Assembly (NCBI GenBank): GCA_036346275.1
Contig: CM070726.1
Coordinates: 26,571,410-26,635,409 of the forward strand
DNA length: 64,000 nt
Direction of reading: 5' to 3'
DNA from: Otatea glauca
Lineage: Eukaryota; Streptophyta; Magnoliopsida; Poales; Poaceae
Shown in pieces: positions 33,567 to 44,215 of this stretch (its first letter is position 1; each line of letters begins with the position of its first letter). Position numbers and translations under genes: made by a program. The notes beneath the pieces are model-generated. The model made no database searches and was not told where the DNA came from. It saw only the letters and a list, made by a program, of their open reading frames with translations.

Positions 33567-33606
33567 TAACCCTAACACTAACCTTAACCCTAACCCTAAC
33601 CCTAAA
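33567..33606. repeat. Short telomere-like CCCTAA run
   Basis: Near 33580-33606 the sequence has four to five CCCTAA-type repeats in a row, ending CCCTAAAC. Plant telomeres use CCCTAAA, so this is an imperfect interstitial telobox-like run and probably grew from the neighbouring 'ccctaaacac' units. Confidence 0.7.
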
Positions 33607-33751
33607 CTACATAAAATAGATCGTAAAAAATTTACCTGCGAAGCCGTCGCTCTTCTTCCTCTTCTTTTCTTCTCTTTTCTCTCCTCACCCTTTTCTTTTT
33701 CTCTCTGCGTTCTGCCTCTTCTCGGCCGATCAGCTGTTTTTATTTGGGCTC

Positions 33752-33972
33752 ATGTCGCCATTTCGTAGGGCGACAAGGGGGCCGCCGCGCACATGTCGCC
33801 CAACGGGAGTTAGATTTGGTTCTGGTCGCCATTTGGGAGGGCGACATGGGCCATTTGGGAGGGCGACATGGGCTGGAGCAGCTGACCTGGCACTTGTCGT
33901 CCTTTTATTCGGCGACGTGTGGCCAACTCGCCAATCCTAGAGTGCGATAGCTGATCGCCCAACCAGAGGCGA
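33752..33972. repeat. Subterminal array of GC-rich palindromes, right side of MULE
   Basis: GTCGCC-(N)-GGGCGAC units recur near 33753, 33827 and 33896, with half units between them, mirroring the left array at 13373-13562. Confidence 0.7.
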
Positions 33973-33974
33973 TG

Positions 33975-34052
33975 GGTATATTTTTGCAAAAAAAAATTTG
34001 CGTTGTATATTTATGTAATTGGAAATAAAAAATGTATTATTTAAAAAAAATC
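33975..34052 (-). repeat. MULE right terminal inverted repeat
   Basis: It pairs with 13291-13370. The element ends at 34052, followed by the duplicated CTCCAAAGTG (34053-34062). Confidence 0.85.
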
Positions 34053-34062
34053 CTCCAAAGTG

Positions 34063-34240
34063 ACCTTTTATCATAAATTTCTACATTATAAAGGTATATT
34101 TCATTAGGATTTAGTAATAACAATTTTATGTTGTCAATCTTGGTTTATATATTGATAGTCAAATTTTGACCTGCATGGAATTTAGGACAACTTATTTTTG
34201 GAATTTGAGGCAGTTTTTTTTGGTTTTTCTACGGGGAAGT
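34063..34240. mobile_element. Stowaway-like MITE, right part
   Basis: This continues the element cut at 13290: 'ttgatagtcaaattttgacc' at about 34152 and 'caacttatttttggaattt' at about 34188 match the right arm of grass Stowaways and pair with 'ccaaatataagt' on the left. The outer terminus is degenerate. Confidence 0.6.
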
Positions 34241-36180
34241 TAATAATTTGCTTAAGAACAAAACAAGTCTGAAGTCTCAATGACGGTTGAGCTGGGCTTC
34301 ACGGCGATAGTTGGGCCGATTTCGTTCTACGTCCCATCACCCAAAGAAGGCTACATTGCCCAGTCCGAGATTTGGAGGACAAAGTTTCCATGGGATAGAA
34401 TTTTCGCAATTGAGGCCAGATGTCCCGGCCCAATAATGTTTCAATTGTATGGGGAACATTGCCAGGCTAGGCTGCCTATATATAACGCCATACGCGCATG
34501 CAGGAACTAAACGAGCGCGTCCTTGACTAGTATTGTTCCTCAATATATTATTAACTCATGCTGTGGTGATCTGTCTGCTACTCTGCTTACAGCTGGCGCC
34601 ATCCATCGTCAACATCAAAATATGCCGAATTTTATGAATTTTACTACAAAATTATTTCCAAAATATGCCGAATTTTATGAATGTTACTACAAAATCATTG
34701 CCATAAGTAGACACGTACCGTACCCCGTTTCAAAATCCTCCTAAACGAGGTCCAAGTTAGCTCGGTTAGTAAGCAGCAACGTCGACCGCTTAGCCCACCT
34801 GGGTTTGAATCCAAGACCCAAGTGGCCGAGGATGTCATGTTAGCAGAAAGGATCACGACACAGAATTAAAAAGGGAGGTACGACGACACTATCTTCGGTG
34901 GATTAATTGAGAACAGAATGTGAGTGGGCGCATGGTTTCAAAAAAGCACTGAACACTAAAGAAAAATATGTATTGCGCATACACTTCCCAACATCACGTA
35001 AAGGGATTTTTTTTCACGAAAAGGAAATGCACAACAAGTCTAACAGATGTATAATGTGAAGTTTTTATAATGTACAGCCTATTTAAATGCAAAGACAGTA
35101 GAATCGTCATATGTATTAAGAATGGTATTGCAGATCTCTACAAACCTTTTAATAAATTAATGTAAGTTTTCGTCAGAAGTTTGACAAAGATGATGTAGAT
35201 CATCTTCTTTCCCTAGTTTGGCCTAACAACTTTTGAAATTATTTAAAATAGCATGGCATAAATTTTTCCAACTAAAAATAGATTCTTTCGGCTAATTGAA
35301 TAGCTAGTCCTTGCGGATCCTTTAAAAACAGTAGCAATATAGTTTGCCATTACCTTCTCATCACCTCCAATAGTTTGGATGTCGGTGGTCTATATTTGTA
35401 AGGATTTCAATGGATTTTGAGTTTCATCAGAACTCTCCAAATGACCTGGCTGGAATTTCTTAGCCCAGGCAACGTCTCTAAGCCCCGAGGAGAAAGCTTT
35501 ACATTATGTGTAAAGTCCCATACGTGTTTGCACATTAGGAATCTGTTCCATATATTCAGGGAAGCGAGGTCATCACCGACCACGAGTAGGACTTTCACAT
35601 GGGGTGAGTTGTTCGAAGACACTTCTCTGTTGTGGTTCATTCCTCTACTAGTGATTGTTGCCTTGTTAGTGCTGACTTGATGAAGAGTGTTCCATACATG
35701 AATCAGTCTAATACCTTGTAGATAGGGACATGATCTGTACTTCTTCAGCAACTTCTTGTAGATTAGTGGCCAGGGATCTAATGATTGTTGCACTAAGCTC
35801 ATTGTTTCCTTATGTTGGTTGATTTAGAATCGCACTAAAAACATGAGTTCCCACCTGTGAACTGCTTAGAACAAAGTTTTGGTCCCTTACCGTCATCCTC
35901 AGGACTTACGGCCTGACCGAAAGAATGTGTCGGAGGCAACTTTCTGAGGGATCTGGTCTTCGCGATGTCCCTAGTTGATTGTTGAAGTATCGGCGTCTCA
36001 CCTCATCCATAGCCTTTTGTTTCGCAACTATGAATTGTTCATGTTGCTTTTGAGTGGCTTTTCCTGCCATTTTACTAGCTTCACATTGTTCGTGTTCTGC
36101 CCATTGTTCATCTATCTCACTTGTGACTGCATTGGTGCGAAACTTGGAGTGGATAGAGGAAATGAATGGTCCATCTTCAT
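34241..36180. other. Unassigned sequence
   Basis: No coding gene was recognised. A TATA-like 'ctatatataac' lies near 34480 without a clear gene after it. The minus-strand open frame at 35407-35802 (131 codons) has no motif I know. From about 35975 the minus strand shows degenerate pieces (LRNKRLWMR and similar) that may be the tail of the PIF/Harbinger ORF1 relic to the right. Confidence 0.4.
34750..34815 (+). repeat. tRNA-derived (SINE-like) remnant with Pol III boxes
   Basis: TTAGCTCGGTTAG at 34757-34769 resembles an A box and GGTTTGAATCC at 34802-34812 differs from the B-box consensus GGTTCGAATCC at one base. The spacing suits a tRNA-like promoter. No cloverleaf with intact acceptor stem was found, so it is not called as a tRNA gene. 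Confidence 0.35.
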
Positions 36181-36189
36181 CTGAGGATG

Positions 36190-36900
36190 GCGCGTAGTCG
36201 TGGCCTCAGAGATAATCTTCCGACGTTGGGCGCTCTAGAATGTTATCATTATCTTGGAGAGCGTGATCATCATCGACTTCTATGGAATATGCTCCATGGA
36301 CATCTGCCTCTGAAACTAGGATAGGAATGGAATTATGTCAACTTTTTGATTCCTTAAGAAGTGGCACTTCCGATTCAGCCTCATCCATAATGGCCTAGAT
36401 TGCCGATAATTCTACTTCGTTAACATATTTAGAATAGAAATCACACTTATATTCTTCTTCCGAGACATAGTCATTGGTGCCGAGATCGGTGTAGCCGAAG
36501 AAGTCTAAAGAGTTTTCGTCATCCGTCACTAAGAGTGACATGATATACCTTTCACAATCTTGATCACCGGAGGCCCTCCTTCTAATGCTAACTATCGATG
36601 TTCAAGACCTAGGTCTCTAGATTTAGCTTATGAATTAAAATGGTTACAACTTCCAAGGAAACAAGATTACGAAAGAGGAAAAGAAAGATTACTTTTAATA
36701 ACCAAGTGAATTGGCCGTGTACAAAGTATTACAGATTAGTTCTAATCCTTCCCTTCAATGTAAAAAATGGCCTCCCTATTTATACAAATGAAGATGTGGC
36801 AGTTATGCTTGAAAAAGGTGTCATCCGGCCGAAAGATGTCTTCCCGCCGAGTGATGTCTTTTCACCAAAAGTTACCTTTTCAAGATAACTTCTAAGTAGT
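36190..36900 (-). mobile_element. PIF/Harbinger-associated relic, copy 1 of a direct repeat
   Basis: From about 36440 to 36900 the sequence repeats, with many changes, at 41395-41840: 'aggaaacaagattacgaaag', 'agattagttctaatccttcc' and 'tttcacaatcttgatc' are shared. On the minus strand it has MSLLVTDDENSLDFFGYTD, an acidic start that may be the first exon of an ORF1-like gene. Confidence 0.45.
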
Positions 36901-36914
36901 TATTCGTACCTATC

Positions 36915-37542
36915 TAGGAAAAATAGTCTTCAGGTGTAGGTCTTCAAATTTGATGCAATCGATGAATGTCTTCAGGTGTAGGTCTTCGAAGATATTGTTG
37001 ACCAAATACCATATTCACAACTTCAACAAAATTCTTCAGGCACTTTATTGATGTGCTTGCACTGATCTGTAAAGATTCATCAACGAAATCAGCAGAACAC
37101 CCATATGCCAACATTCGATTAGCTATTGTGCACTTCTACAAAGATGAGAATCGTGATCTATTCAAGGCATATGTTCTCTGGCAAAAAAAAATGGTGACCA
37201 TTCGCTAAGATCTTCCACGATGTGCAGAAATAAGGACCACCGCATTCGAAACCTACAATGGAACATAGCATCAGTGTAGACCGGCATAGAAGAGAAGTAG
37301 TGTGACATAGGACATTCGTGGGCTCCTTCACAATGTCTCTCTATGTGCCTCCTGCTACCCCTGCGATAGCGGCCAAGCATACGAGCTTTTATATAAGTAT
37401 CCATTGCAACGGTGGAACGCTCGTCAAAATCATTATCCATAACTTTGGTAGTGAGATCGTCGTAGCTAATGGCAGCAGCATCATCATCAGAGATATTTGA
37501 TTTGGAACTAGTGGATTGGACAATTCGGATTATAAGGTGCAT
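36915..37542 (-). pseudogene. PIF/Harbinger transposase, N-terminal fragment
   Basis: The minus-strand frame from 37542 contains SHYFSSMPVYTDAMFHCRFRMRWSLFLHIVEDL, the helix-rich N-terminal part of PIF/Harbinger (ALP1-like) transposases. After a frame change it continues RMLAYGCSADFVDESLQIS and VFGQQYLRRPTPEDIHRLH. It then stops within a short duplication of 'cgaagacctacacctgaag' and the DDE catalytic domain is absent. A truncated relic. Confidence 0.7.
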
Positions 37543-37682
37543 TAGAAGTGCACGGTGCTAGGGGAAAAACACACGTTGCAACCTTGGAAGTACAATTAAC
37601 GTACCATCAAGCCAACCAAATCTATATAAACTTGTAGTTCTTGAGAGGTACGGAGGCTCATCTGGTGTCCCGCCACATGTCT

Positions 37683-37721
37683 CTCAGGCACTGTAGTTTC
37701 TATAGTTCTACAGTGCCTGAG
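37683..37721. repeat. Perfect 14-bp hairpin
   Basis: CTCAGGCACTGTAG at 37683-37696 and its exact complement CTACAGTGCCTGAG at 37708-37721 are separated by 11 bases. It could be the centre of a small inverted-repeat element or a structural relic. Confidence 0.8.
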
Positions 37722-38163
37722 CTACATTAAATATTCAGGCGACAGTGATTTTTCAAAAAAAAATTCTCTTTTAGAGAAATATTTTTAATTTTTTCTTAGA
37801 AATTTTTTTTAAGGCTTTCTCGTAAAATATTTTCTCTCTGCGTTAAAATCTCTACCTATCTTGGCTTTGCCTTCCGCCCGCAGCAACGCGCAGGCCCAGC
37901 GGTGCAACTAGTTGAATAACAACAATTCTCACACGCGCATAACGCATAAACGATATAACAGAAAAGGCATTTTTTTGGAAAAATATGTAACAAGATTTTA
38001 GCATTTACTTATCTTTGTGTATTTATTTTTTATTTGATTCTCTACTTACATGATATCACCGTACGTATGGTGATATTGTAGTACTAGTATATTCCAACTA
38101 TTTGATCTTAGTAATACTAGGATCTGAAAAAGCTAATAGTTTTCGTGTATAGTTGCAATATAC

Positions 38164-38396
38164 TGTGTTTGATTAGTGGGTTAAAGTTGAATAAGATGGG
38201 ATGGTACTGTACCATTTGGTTCCATTGTTTTAAGTGAATGGAATGGTTCAGCATCTATAGAGAATATTTCTTAAATTTGTATTCAACCATCCAGGATAAG
38301 AGGGTTATATTCAAACAACCAAACACATAAATGATATTTTTCTTAAACCATCTCATACATGTATCACTTGATACAAGTAATCAAACACACCCCAAA
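38164..38396. mobile_element. Candidate MITE with TGTTTGATTA ends
   Basis: The left end 'gtgtttgattagtggg' and right end 'taatcaaacacacc' are inverted. Internal halves also pair ('gggatggt' with 'accatctca'). No convincing target duplication was found, so the superfamily is left open. Confidence 0.45.
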
Positions 38397-38620
38397 GCAG
38401 TATCACTACTACAAAATCAGTTATCCTTGTTGTTATATCACCGCGGCTCATCAAAACCGCAATAATATTATCACTGCCGGTTCGGATGGAAAACCGGCAG
38501 TAACGGCTTTTTTCTGATAAACCGACAGTGATAAATCCCTTATTACTGCCGATTCGTGTCCAAACCGGCAGTAATACTATCACTGCCGGTTTTTAGAAGA
38601 ACCGACAGTGCTGATATTTT

Positions 38621-39960
38621 TCAAAAAATCATAACTTTTCCATACGGAGTCGGATGGAGATAAAATTTATATGAAACTTGTAGCTCTCGACGAGATCTAC
38701 AACTTTGTAGTTGACAACTGTTTCATTTGAAGTAGTTTAAATATCTAAATAATAGTATCACTGCCAGTTGGCGGTTCGTATTCCCAACCGGCAGTAATAA
38801 TGCTACCAACCATTTTTTGAAAAATCATAACTTTTCCATACGGAGTAGAATGGAGATAAAATTTATATGAAACTTGTAGCTCTCGACGAGATCTACAACT
38901 TTGTAGTAGACAACTTTTTCATTTGAAGTAGTTTAAATATCCAAATAATGGTATCACTGTTGGTTGGCGGTTCGTATTCCCAACTGGCAGTAATAATGCT
39001 ACCAACCATTTTTCGAAAAATCATAACTTTTCCATACGGAGTCGGATGGAGATAACACTTATATGAAACTTGTAGCTCTCGACGAGATCTACAACTTTTT
39101 AGTTGACAGCATTTTCATTTGAAGTAGTTTAAACATCAAAATAATGGTATCACTGCCGGTTGGCGGTTCGTATTCCCAACCGGCAGTAATAATGCTACCA
39201 ACTATTTTTCAAAAAATCATAACTTTTTCATACGGAGTCGGATGGAGATAAAATTTATATAACAATTGTAGCTCTCGACGAGATCTACAACTTTGTAGTT
39301 GACAACCTTTTCATTTGAAGTAGTTTAAATATCCAAAGAATAGTATGACTGTCAGTTGGCGGTTCATATTCCCAACCGGCACTAAGGGCCTGTTTGTTTT
39401 AGCTTTTGATTCTGGATTCTGGTCCCAAAAGCAGAATCAGAAACAAACAGCCTGATTCTAGAATCCGATTCTCACAATCCAGTCCACCCATATACACTAG
39501 AATCCACAATCCACTTCAAATGTGCTTTTGGATTCCAGCTTTTGGAGAATCAGCTTCTCTAAAACCACAATCCAGAATCAGCTTTTAGAGAATCCAAAGC
39601 TGAAACAAACAGGCCCTAATAATGCTACCAACCATTTTTCGAAAAATCATAACTTTTCCATACAGAGTCGGATGGAGATAAAATTTATATGAAAATTGTA
39701 GCTCTCGACGAGATATGCAACTTTGTAGTTGACAACTTTTCATTTGAAGTAGTTTAAATATCCAAATAATGGTATCACTGCCGGTTGACGGTTCGTATTC
39801 TCAACCGGCAGTAATAATGCTATCAATAATGTTTCGAAAAATCATAACTTTTCCATACGAAGTCGGATGAAGATAAAATTTATATGAAAATTATAGCTCT
39901 CGACGAGATCTACAATTAGTAGTTGACAATTTTTCCATTTGAATTCATTTAGATATCCAA
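38621..39960. repeat. 195-bp tandem array inside the CACTA element
   Basis: Six units are anchored at 'aatcataacttttccatacg' near 38626, 38821, 39016, 39214, 39643 and 39838; the gap between the fourth and fifth includes the 234-bp MITE insertion. Each carries a 'ctgccggttggcggttcg...aaccggcagtaat' inverted motif. Confidence 0.85.
39386..39616. mobile_element. Tourist-type MITE with TSD TAA
   Basis: The ends are GGGCCTGTTTGTTTTAGC and, at the right, AGCTGAAACAAACAGGCCC. TAA stands on both sides (39383-39385 and 39617-39619). The 231-bp body is full of paired 'agaatc' and 'gattct' motifs. It sits inside the 195-bp array of the CACTA element. Confidence 0.9.
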
Positions 39961-40351
39961 ATAATCATCAAAAGTTTCAGAGACAAAGGAACAAAAGGAA
40001 AATATATCCTATAATGGTTGAGTAATGAGTGATATGTGAGATGGTAAGGTGGACTCGCGTGAGGTAGCAGATCGCAAGTTCTAGTCCTAGCAAAAACACA
40101 CGTGCGTATTTCGCGCGAAAATCGCGTGACTTGTGACGCGTACCCCGGTCCGGATGCAAATAATTTTTTTTGATTTTACCGAGTGATTTACGGACCGGAC
40201 TATCACTGCCGATTCGCATACAAACCGGCAGTGATACCGACATCACTGCTGGTTCTAGACTATCACTGCTGAACAATCACTTCCGATTCCAAAATTCGGT
40301 AGTGATGCCAGTTTGGAAACGACAGTAACATAGTGTTCTGTAGTAGTGTAT

Positions 40352-41394
40352 CTAGAACAAGCACATTAATACTTGTCTTTCTTAGGAACAACGCATTTAT
40401 CTTTGCACTTTACCTGGCACACGTACATCTTTCTGCATAACTTGTATTCCAGAATATGAACATTAACCTAAGGGTACAAAAGTACACTTTTTATTTCATC
40501 AATGCTAATTTGCTATGCCAATAACAATTATTTAAGCAAAATAAAGGAATTTGTAAAATCTGAAGTGTGAAGATCATTATTAGTTGGTGTTACTTGCTCG
40601 AAACAATTTATCTCTAAAATATTTTAAAGCTCTTTCATGATCAATATTTTGAAATTCACACAAGCAACTAGTGTCGACCATTTGGAGTTCCTTGTAGTTC
40701 TTTGCCATTGTCATCCTCTCTTTGCTTATGTGGCTTCAAGCTTCTCTTTGTGAGTCTTAAGTAGCAAGTCTAATATCTTATTCACCTTTGAAGCTCGTAA
40801 AGCCTACGTATCATAGTATAATTCAACATCATTACATGATATAGTACCAAAAGACGTGCCCTCTACGTCTTTCCCTTTCTTCTTTGCTTTCATAGCTTTT
40901 GTACCTAGTGGTCGAGTTTCTTCTGCAATCTACCCTTGAACTGATTCATTCCTTTTTGTATTGGCCTCTTCGTAAATCCTAGTCCACTTAGGTTGATTCT
41001 GTACCTCTCTTGACAAGTAGAGTAGTGTGAAGTATTGCTTTGTTTCCATCTTGTGCATTTCATCCACTTTGTCCATGAGTTAGTCATCCAATTGCCTACT
41101 AACATACACATCCTTCAACTTGCACCAAATACCATTAAAATATATAACCTTTTTGTTGGTTTTCCCCAGCGGTCTTTGCAATATTTTGCTAGTCTTCTTC
41201 GATTGAGCAGATTGTTCTTGTTGTAGTCTTCGGTAACTTTCTTCCAATAGACTTCACACTTCTAGTTTTCCTCGTTAGTAGGATCGATTGAATTATTTAA
41301 CTAAGTACTAATCTTTATAAAACAAATAAATTGGTACATGTTTCTTTAACCCAACAACAACAAAACAAAATACATAAATGAAGTGCAAACCAGT
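40352..41394 (-). pseudogene. PIF/Harbinger ORF1-like (Myb/SANT type) remnant
   Basis: On the minus strand about 41280-41050 reads SIDPTNEEN, KCEVYWKKVTEDYNKNN, LAKYCKDRWGKPTKRLY and similar, with stops between pieces. This is the trihelix/Myb-like pattern of the ORF1 partner of PIF/Harbinger transposases. The segment 40352-40900 is AT-rich and may hold its 3' part. Degenerate. Confidence 0.45.
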
Positions 41395-41880
41395 CTTCCA
41401 AGATATAGTCATGGGCATCAAGATCGGCATAGCCGAAGAGGTCAAAAGAGTTTTATTCATCCATCATTGAGTGACATGACATGCCTTTCACAATCTTGAT
41501 CTTTGGAGGCCCTCCTCATACCAACTATCAATGTTGAAGACCTAGCATTTATAGATCAAGTTTATGAGTTATAACAGTTATAGGCTTCCAAGGAAACACA
41601 ATTACGAAAGAGGAAAAGAAAGATTGCTTTTATTAACCAAGTGAATTGGCCATGTACAAAGTATTATAGATTAGTTCTAATCCTTCCCTTCAAAAGTACA
41701 AAATGGCCTAACTATTTATATAGAATGAAGAGGCGGCAGTTATGCTTCAAAAAAGTGATGTCCAGTCGAAAGGTGTCTTCCTGCCATGTGGTGTCTTTTC
41801 GTCAGGGGGTGCCTTTTCAGGATAACTTCCAAGTAGTTATACGTACCTATCAAGAAAAAACCATCTGCACGGTATACATG
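41395..41880. repeat. PIF/Harbinger-associated relic, copy 2 of the direct repeat
   Basis: This is the counterpart of 36440-36900, about 4.95 kb away, in the same orientation. The similarity covers 'agatcggcatagccgaagagg', 'aagaggaaaagaaagattgc' and 'gtacaaagtatta' and fades near 41860. Confidence 0.6.
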
Positions 41881-42119
41881 TGTCATATCTACCCATTCCA
41901 CCTACTATCACTAGTTGAAATAGTTGTTTAACTGGTCGAAGACGACTAGTATGAGGCAAAGTAGAGGACACATTAGCAAACTGGTCGGAGCTGTAACCAA
42001 GTAACTAATTGTAGGCCTCATTCATCTTGATGGGCATTTTTTTTAAGTTATGGGCCCAAAAATAGAGTATAGCCTTTAACCGTTACAGGCCCAAATAGAG
42101 TATGCCATTTAATCCTTGT

Positions 42120-43528
42120 TAGGGACCAAGGGGAGCTCAAGGGAATTGTTTGGAGTGACCGGGGATGACTGGAGCAACCTGACTTTGAAGCTCAATTGCA
42201 ACGCTAATGGCAGGTAGCAAAGAGGGCACCAGAGGGGTGATGGTGCTCAATTGAGGAAGGGGAAAGTTTCAAGATGGTACCAGAGATGCATTTTGTGGGT
42301 TAGGGATAGCTAGAGTTCACTGGGGAAGTTTGGCAACATGGACCATGGCCGGGGTAAAGGTAGTCATGGTGGTGGTGTTCCTGCTTCTCCAAAGGCGGTG
42401 AGAAATGTGATCTTGGGACCTTGAGGAAGCCTCAAATCGAAGGGGTTGGGAAATGGCTTACCAAGGGAAAGATTTGAGCTCTACTCGAGCTCCTAGTTCA
42501 CGGTGGAAATGGCAGTCCTTGGAGGGCAATCACACAGACTCTCGGGAGGAGGGGAAGCAGGGGTGGCATGAGAAGCTAGTGTTGGCCACGACACACCTTA
42601 AATAGGTGCTGGGGTGCTGGCTCAGTCCTCTGCCCATGAGTGAGGTGCACGGCCAAGCAAAAAAGGACATCGATGGTGGGATTTTAGGAATTCTTGTGGG
42701 CCGTAGCATGCATAGGGTGGGCAGCGATGGGGTTGAAGGGAGTTGATGGCTTGACGAGGCTCTGTGTAAGCAGCGTAGTAGACAGGTATGGGGCATTGGC
42801 GCAAGTACTGATGTCCATCGTGCCGTGGTGGTTGTGAAGCGACGTTGGAAGGCTGGAGTTCATAGCCAAGGGGTGAGTCGACGATGTGGCACTGGATTCC
42901 TACATGCGCACATGGGAAGGCTGCCACACGTGCTTACGTACCAGGGTGCGCATGGCGCAACATGGGCAGGCTCGGGGCACACACTAGGCGAGGCGAGCGG
43001 CGATGCACCGGCCAGGCTAATCACAGAGAGATGAAGGATGGAGAAGGCCAGGAAAGGAAGGTGTACTTAGCTGTACAATGCCTCTTTGCGGGGGAGATAG
43101 TTTTCGAAAAAGGTGCCTTCCATGTTTGGATTTTATTCAAGTTTTAAATTTGCAGCTAGGGTCTTCTAGATGTCTTAAAGCTAATGAACATGCTTAAAAT
43201 TTTATGAACATTTTTGATTGGGTTTCTGAGGTTATACTAAAGGTTCTATACAATTTTCGAATGCAAAGACTGGATTTCCTTCCATAATTCTTTTAGTATT
43301 TCACTTTAAATACAATATGAAGTTCTCTAATTTTTATAAATAGATAACTACCTCAAAAATTATGAAATTTTTAGAGATTTAAGTGAAATATTTCTAGACT
43401 TGTGATGACTTAATTTCAAAGTTTCGAAATTAGAAGTAGTAACTAAGTCAATGAAAAATATTTTCTTTAAATGCCAAAAATTTCTTAAAAAGTTAGAAAA
43501 TTCATAAATAACTTAGGAAATAACTTGG
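42120..43528 (-). mobile_element. Minus-strand LTR fragment (Tekay-like architecture)
   Basis: Read on the minus strand, an AT-rich part (43528-43140) is followed by a GC-rich promoter and leader with 'cacctatttaagg' (TATA-like) near 42600 and C-rich sequence onward, the same plan as the plus-strand LTRs. No termini were found. Confidence 0.4.
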
Positions 43529-43777
43529 TGTAACAGCACAAAAATTTTAAACTAAATAAAACATGAAATTTGAATTAATATTTTGATTTTATTTTGAGTT
43601 TCTATCTTTTCTATATTTTCCTAGATTTTTGGTCTTTTGAAAAATTATTTTCAGTATGTGAACTTGAATATTTAGCTATAGAATTTAAAATCATATAAAA
43701 CAAAAATCTAGAAAAATTATTTTTAAATCTTGGCATAATTCTAGAGTGACCTCATAAAGTCTAAAAGCTATATGAAC
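43529..43777 (+). mobile_element. 5' end fragment of a family X LTR
   Basis: It starts TGTAACAGCAC and matches the LTR start at 48796 onward ('gaaaaattattttcagtat', 'tagctatagaatttaaaatc', 'gagtgacctca'). It breaks off at 43777, where a MITE-like repeat begins. Confidence 0.65.
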
Positions 43778-44110
43778 CAGGGTTCCAAAAACCGTCAAAA
43801 ATCAATTGATTTTTGGCTGTATAGACGCGGCTCAATTTGTGAAACCGCTCAGTAAACTGGTGGAATTAAAATTCAAAAATTTTGGAAAATTTGGAAAAAA
43901 TTATGAAAAGGTGTTAAAATGTTTTGAAAATTTTTGTGTGAGCTCTTGGAGCAATGCTAATGATGCTATAAAAATTTCACATCCTTATCGGTCATTTGTG
44001 TTTTTTAATAATTATGACAGTGCTATTGTCTTTGTATATGCTCTTCTGTTTTTGATTTTCTAGGGGCAATAAATGAACTCTAATATTTATGAAAAATTTT
44101 GTGTGAGGTC
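43778..44110. mobile_element. Relative of the hAT MITE at 12363, right end not found
   Basis: CAGGGTTCCAAAAACC and 'agacgcggctcaatt...aaaccgctcag' resemble CAGGGTTCAAAAAATT and 'cgcggctcggcttctaaaaccgctcg' of the 12363 element. The expected AACCCTG end is missing. Confidence 0.5.
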
Positions 44111-44215
44111 CTGAGGCAATGATAATGATGAATAAGGTCCATCTATACACTCCAGTGGACGCCACACGCACATACGTCATGTATCACCCACTCAATACCA
44201 CACAAGAAAATTGAT

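Larger units (their letters stand above)
13291..34052 (-). mobile_element. Mutator-like element (MULE) with MURA, PMD and GRF-like genes
   Basis: The termini are inverted: left 13291-13370, right 33975-34052, sharing ATAATACATTTTTTATTT and CATAAATATAC with few mismatches over about 80 bp. A 10-bp direct repeat flanks both ends. Just inside each terminus lies an array of small GTCGCCC/GGGCGAC palindromes. The genes all read on the minus strand: MURA transposase, PMD protein and GRF-like protein. Excluding the nested 10.86-kb retrotransposon and one copy of its TSD, the element is about 9.9 kb. It interrupts a Stowaway MITE. Confidence 0.85.
38404..40348. mobile_element. Non-autonomous CACTA element with TSD TAT
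   Basis: The left end is CACTACTACAAAATCAG and the right end, on the minus strand, CACTACTACAGAACACTA. TAT precedes the left end (38401-38403) and follows the right end (40349-40351). Subterminal 'atcactgccggtt' / 'aaccggcagtgat' repeats lie at both ends. The body is a roughly 195-bp tandem repeat interrupted by a Tourist MITE, with no transposase. Confidence 0.92.

Noticed and set aside
33567..33606. True telomere or chromosome-end junction
   Set aside because: Only a few CCCTAA units, not the plant CCCTAAA, lying inside a MULE and grading into its 45-bp repeat.
34750..34815. Functional tRNA gene
   Set aside because: B box has a mismatch and no acceptor or anticodon stem can be paired; kept only as a possible SINE remnant.
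35407..35802. 131-codon minus-strand gene
   Set aside because: No recognisable motif, no start or splice context and relic transposon surroundings; left as unassigned.
42530..42927. Host gene in the GC-rich block at 42530-43050
   Set aside because: No domain and stops in all frames within about 100 codons; the AT-rich/GC-rich plan with a TATA-like site matches a minus-strand LTR leader.
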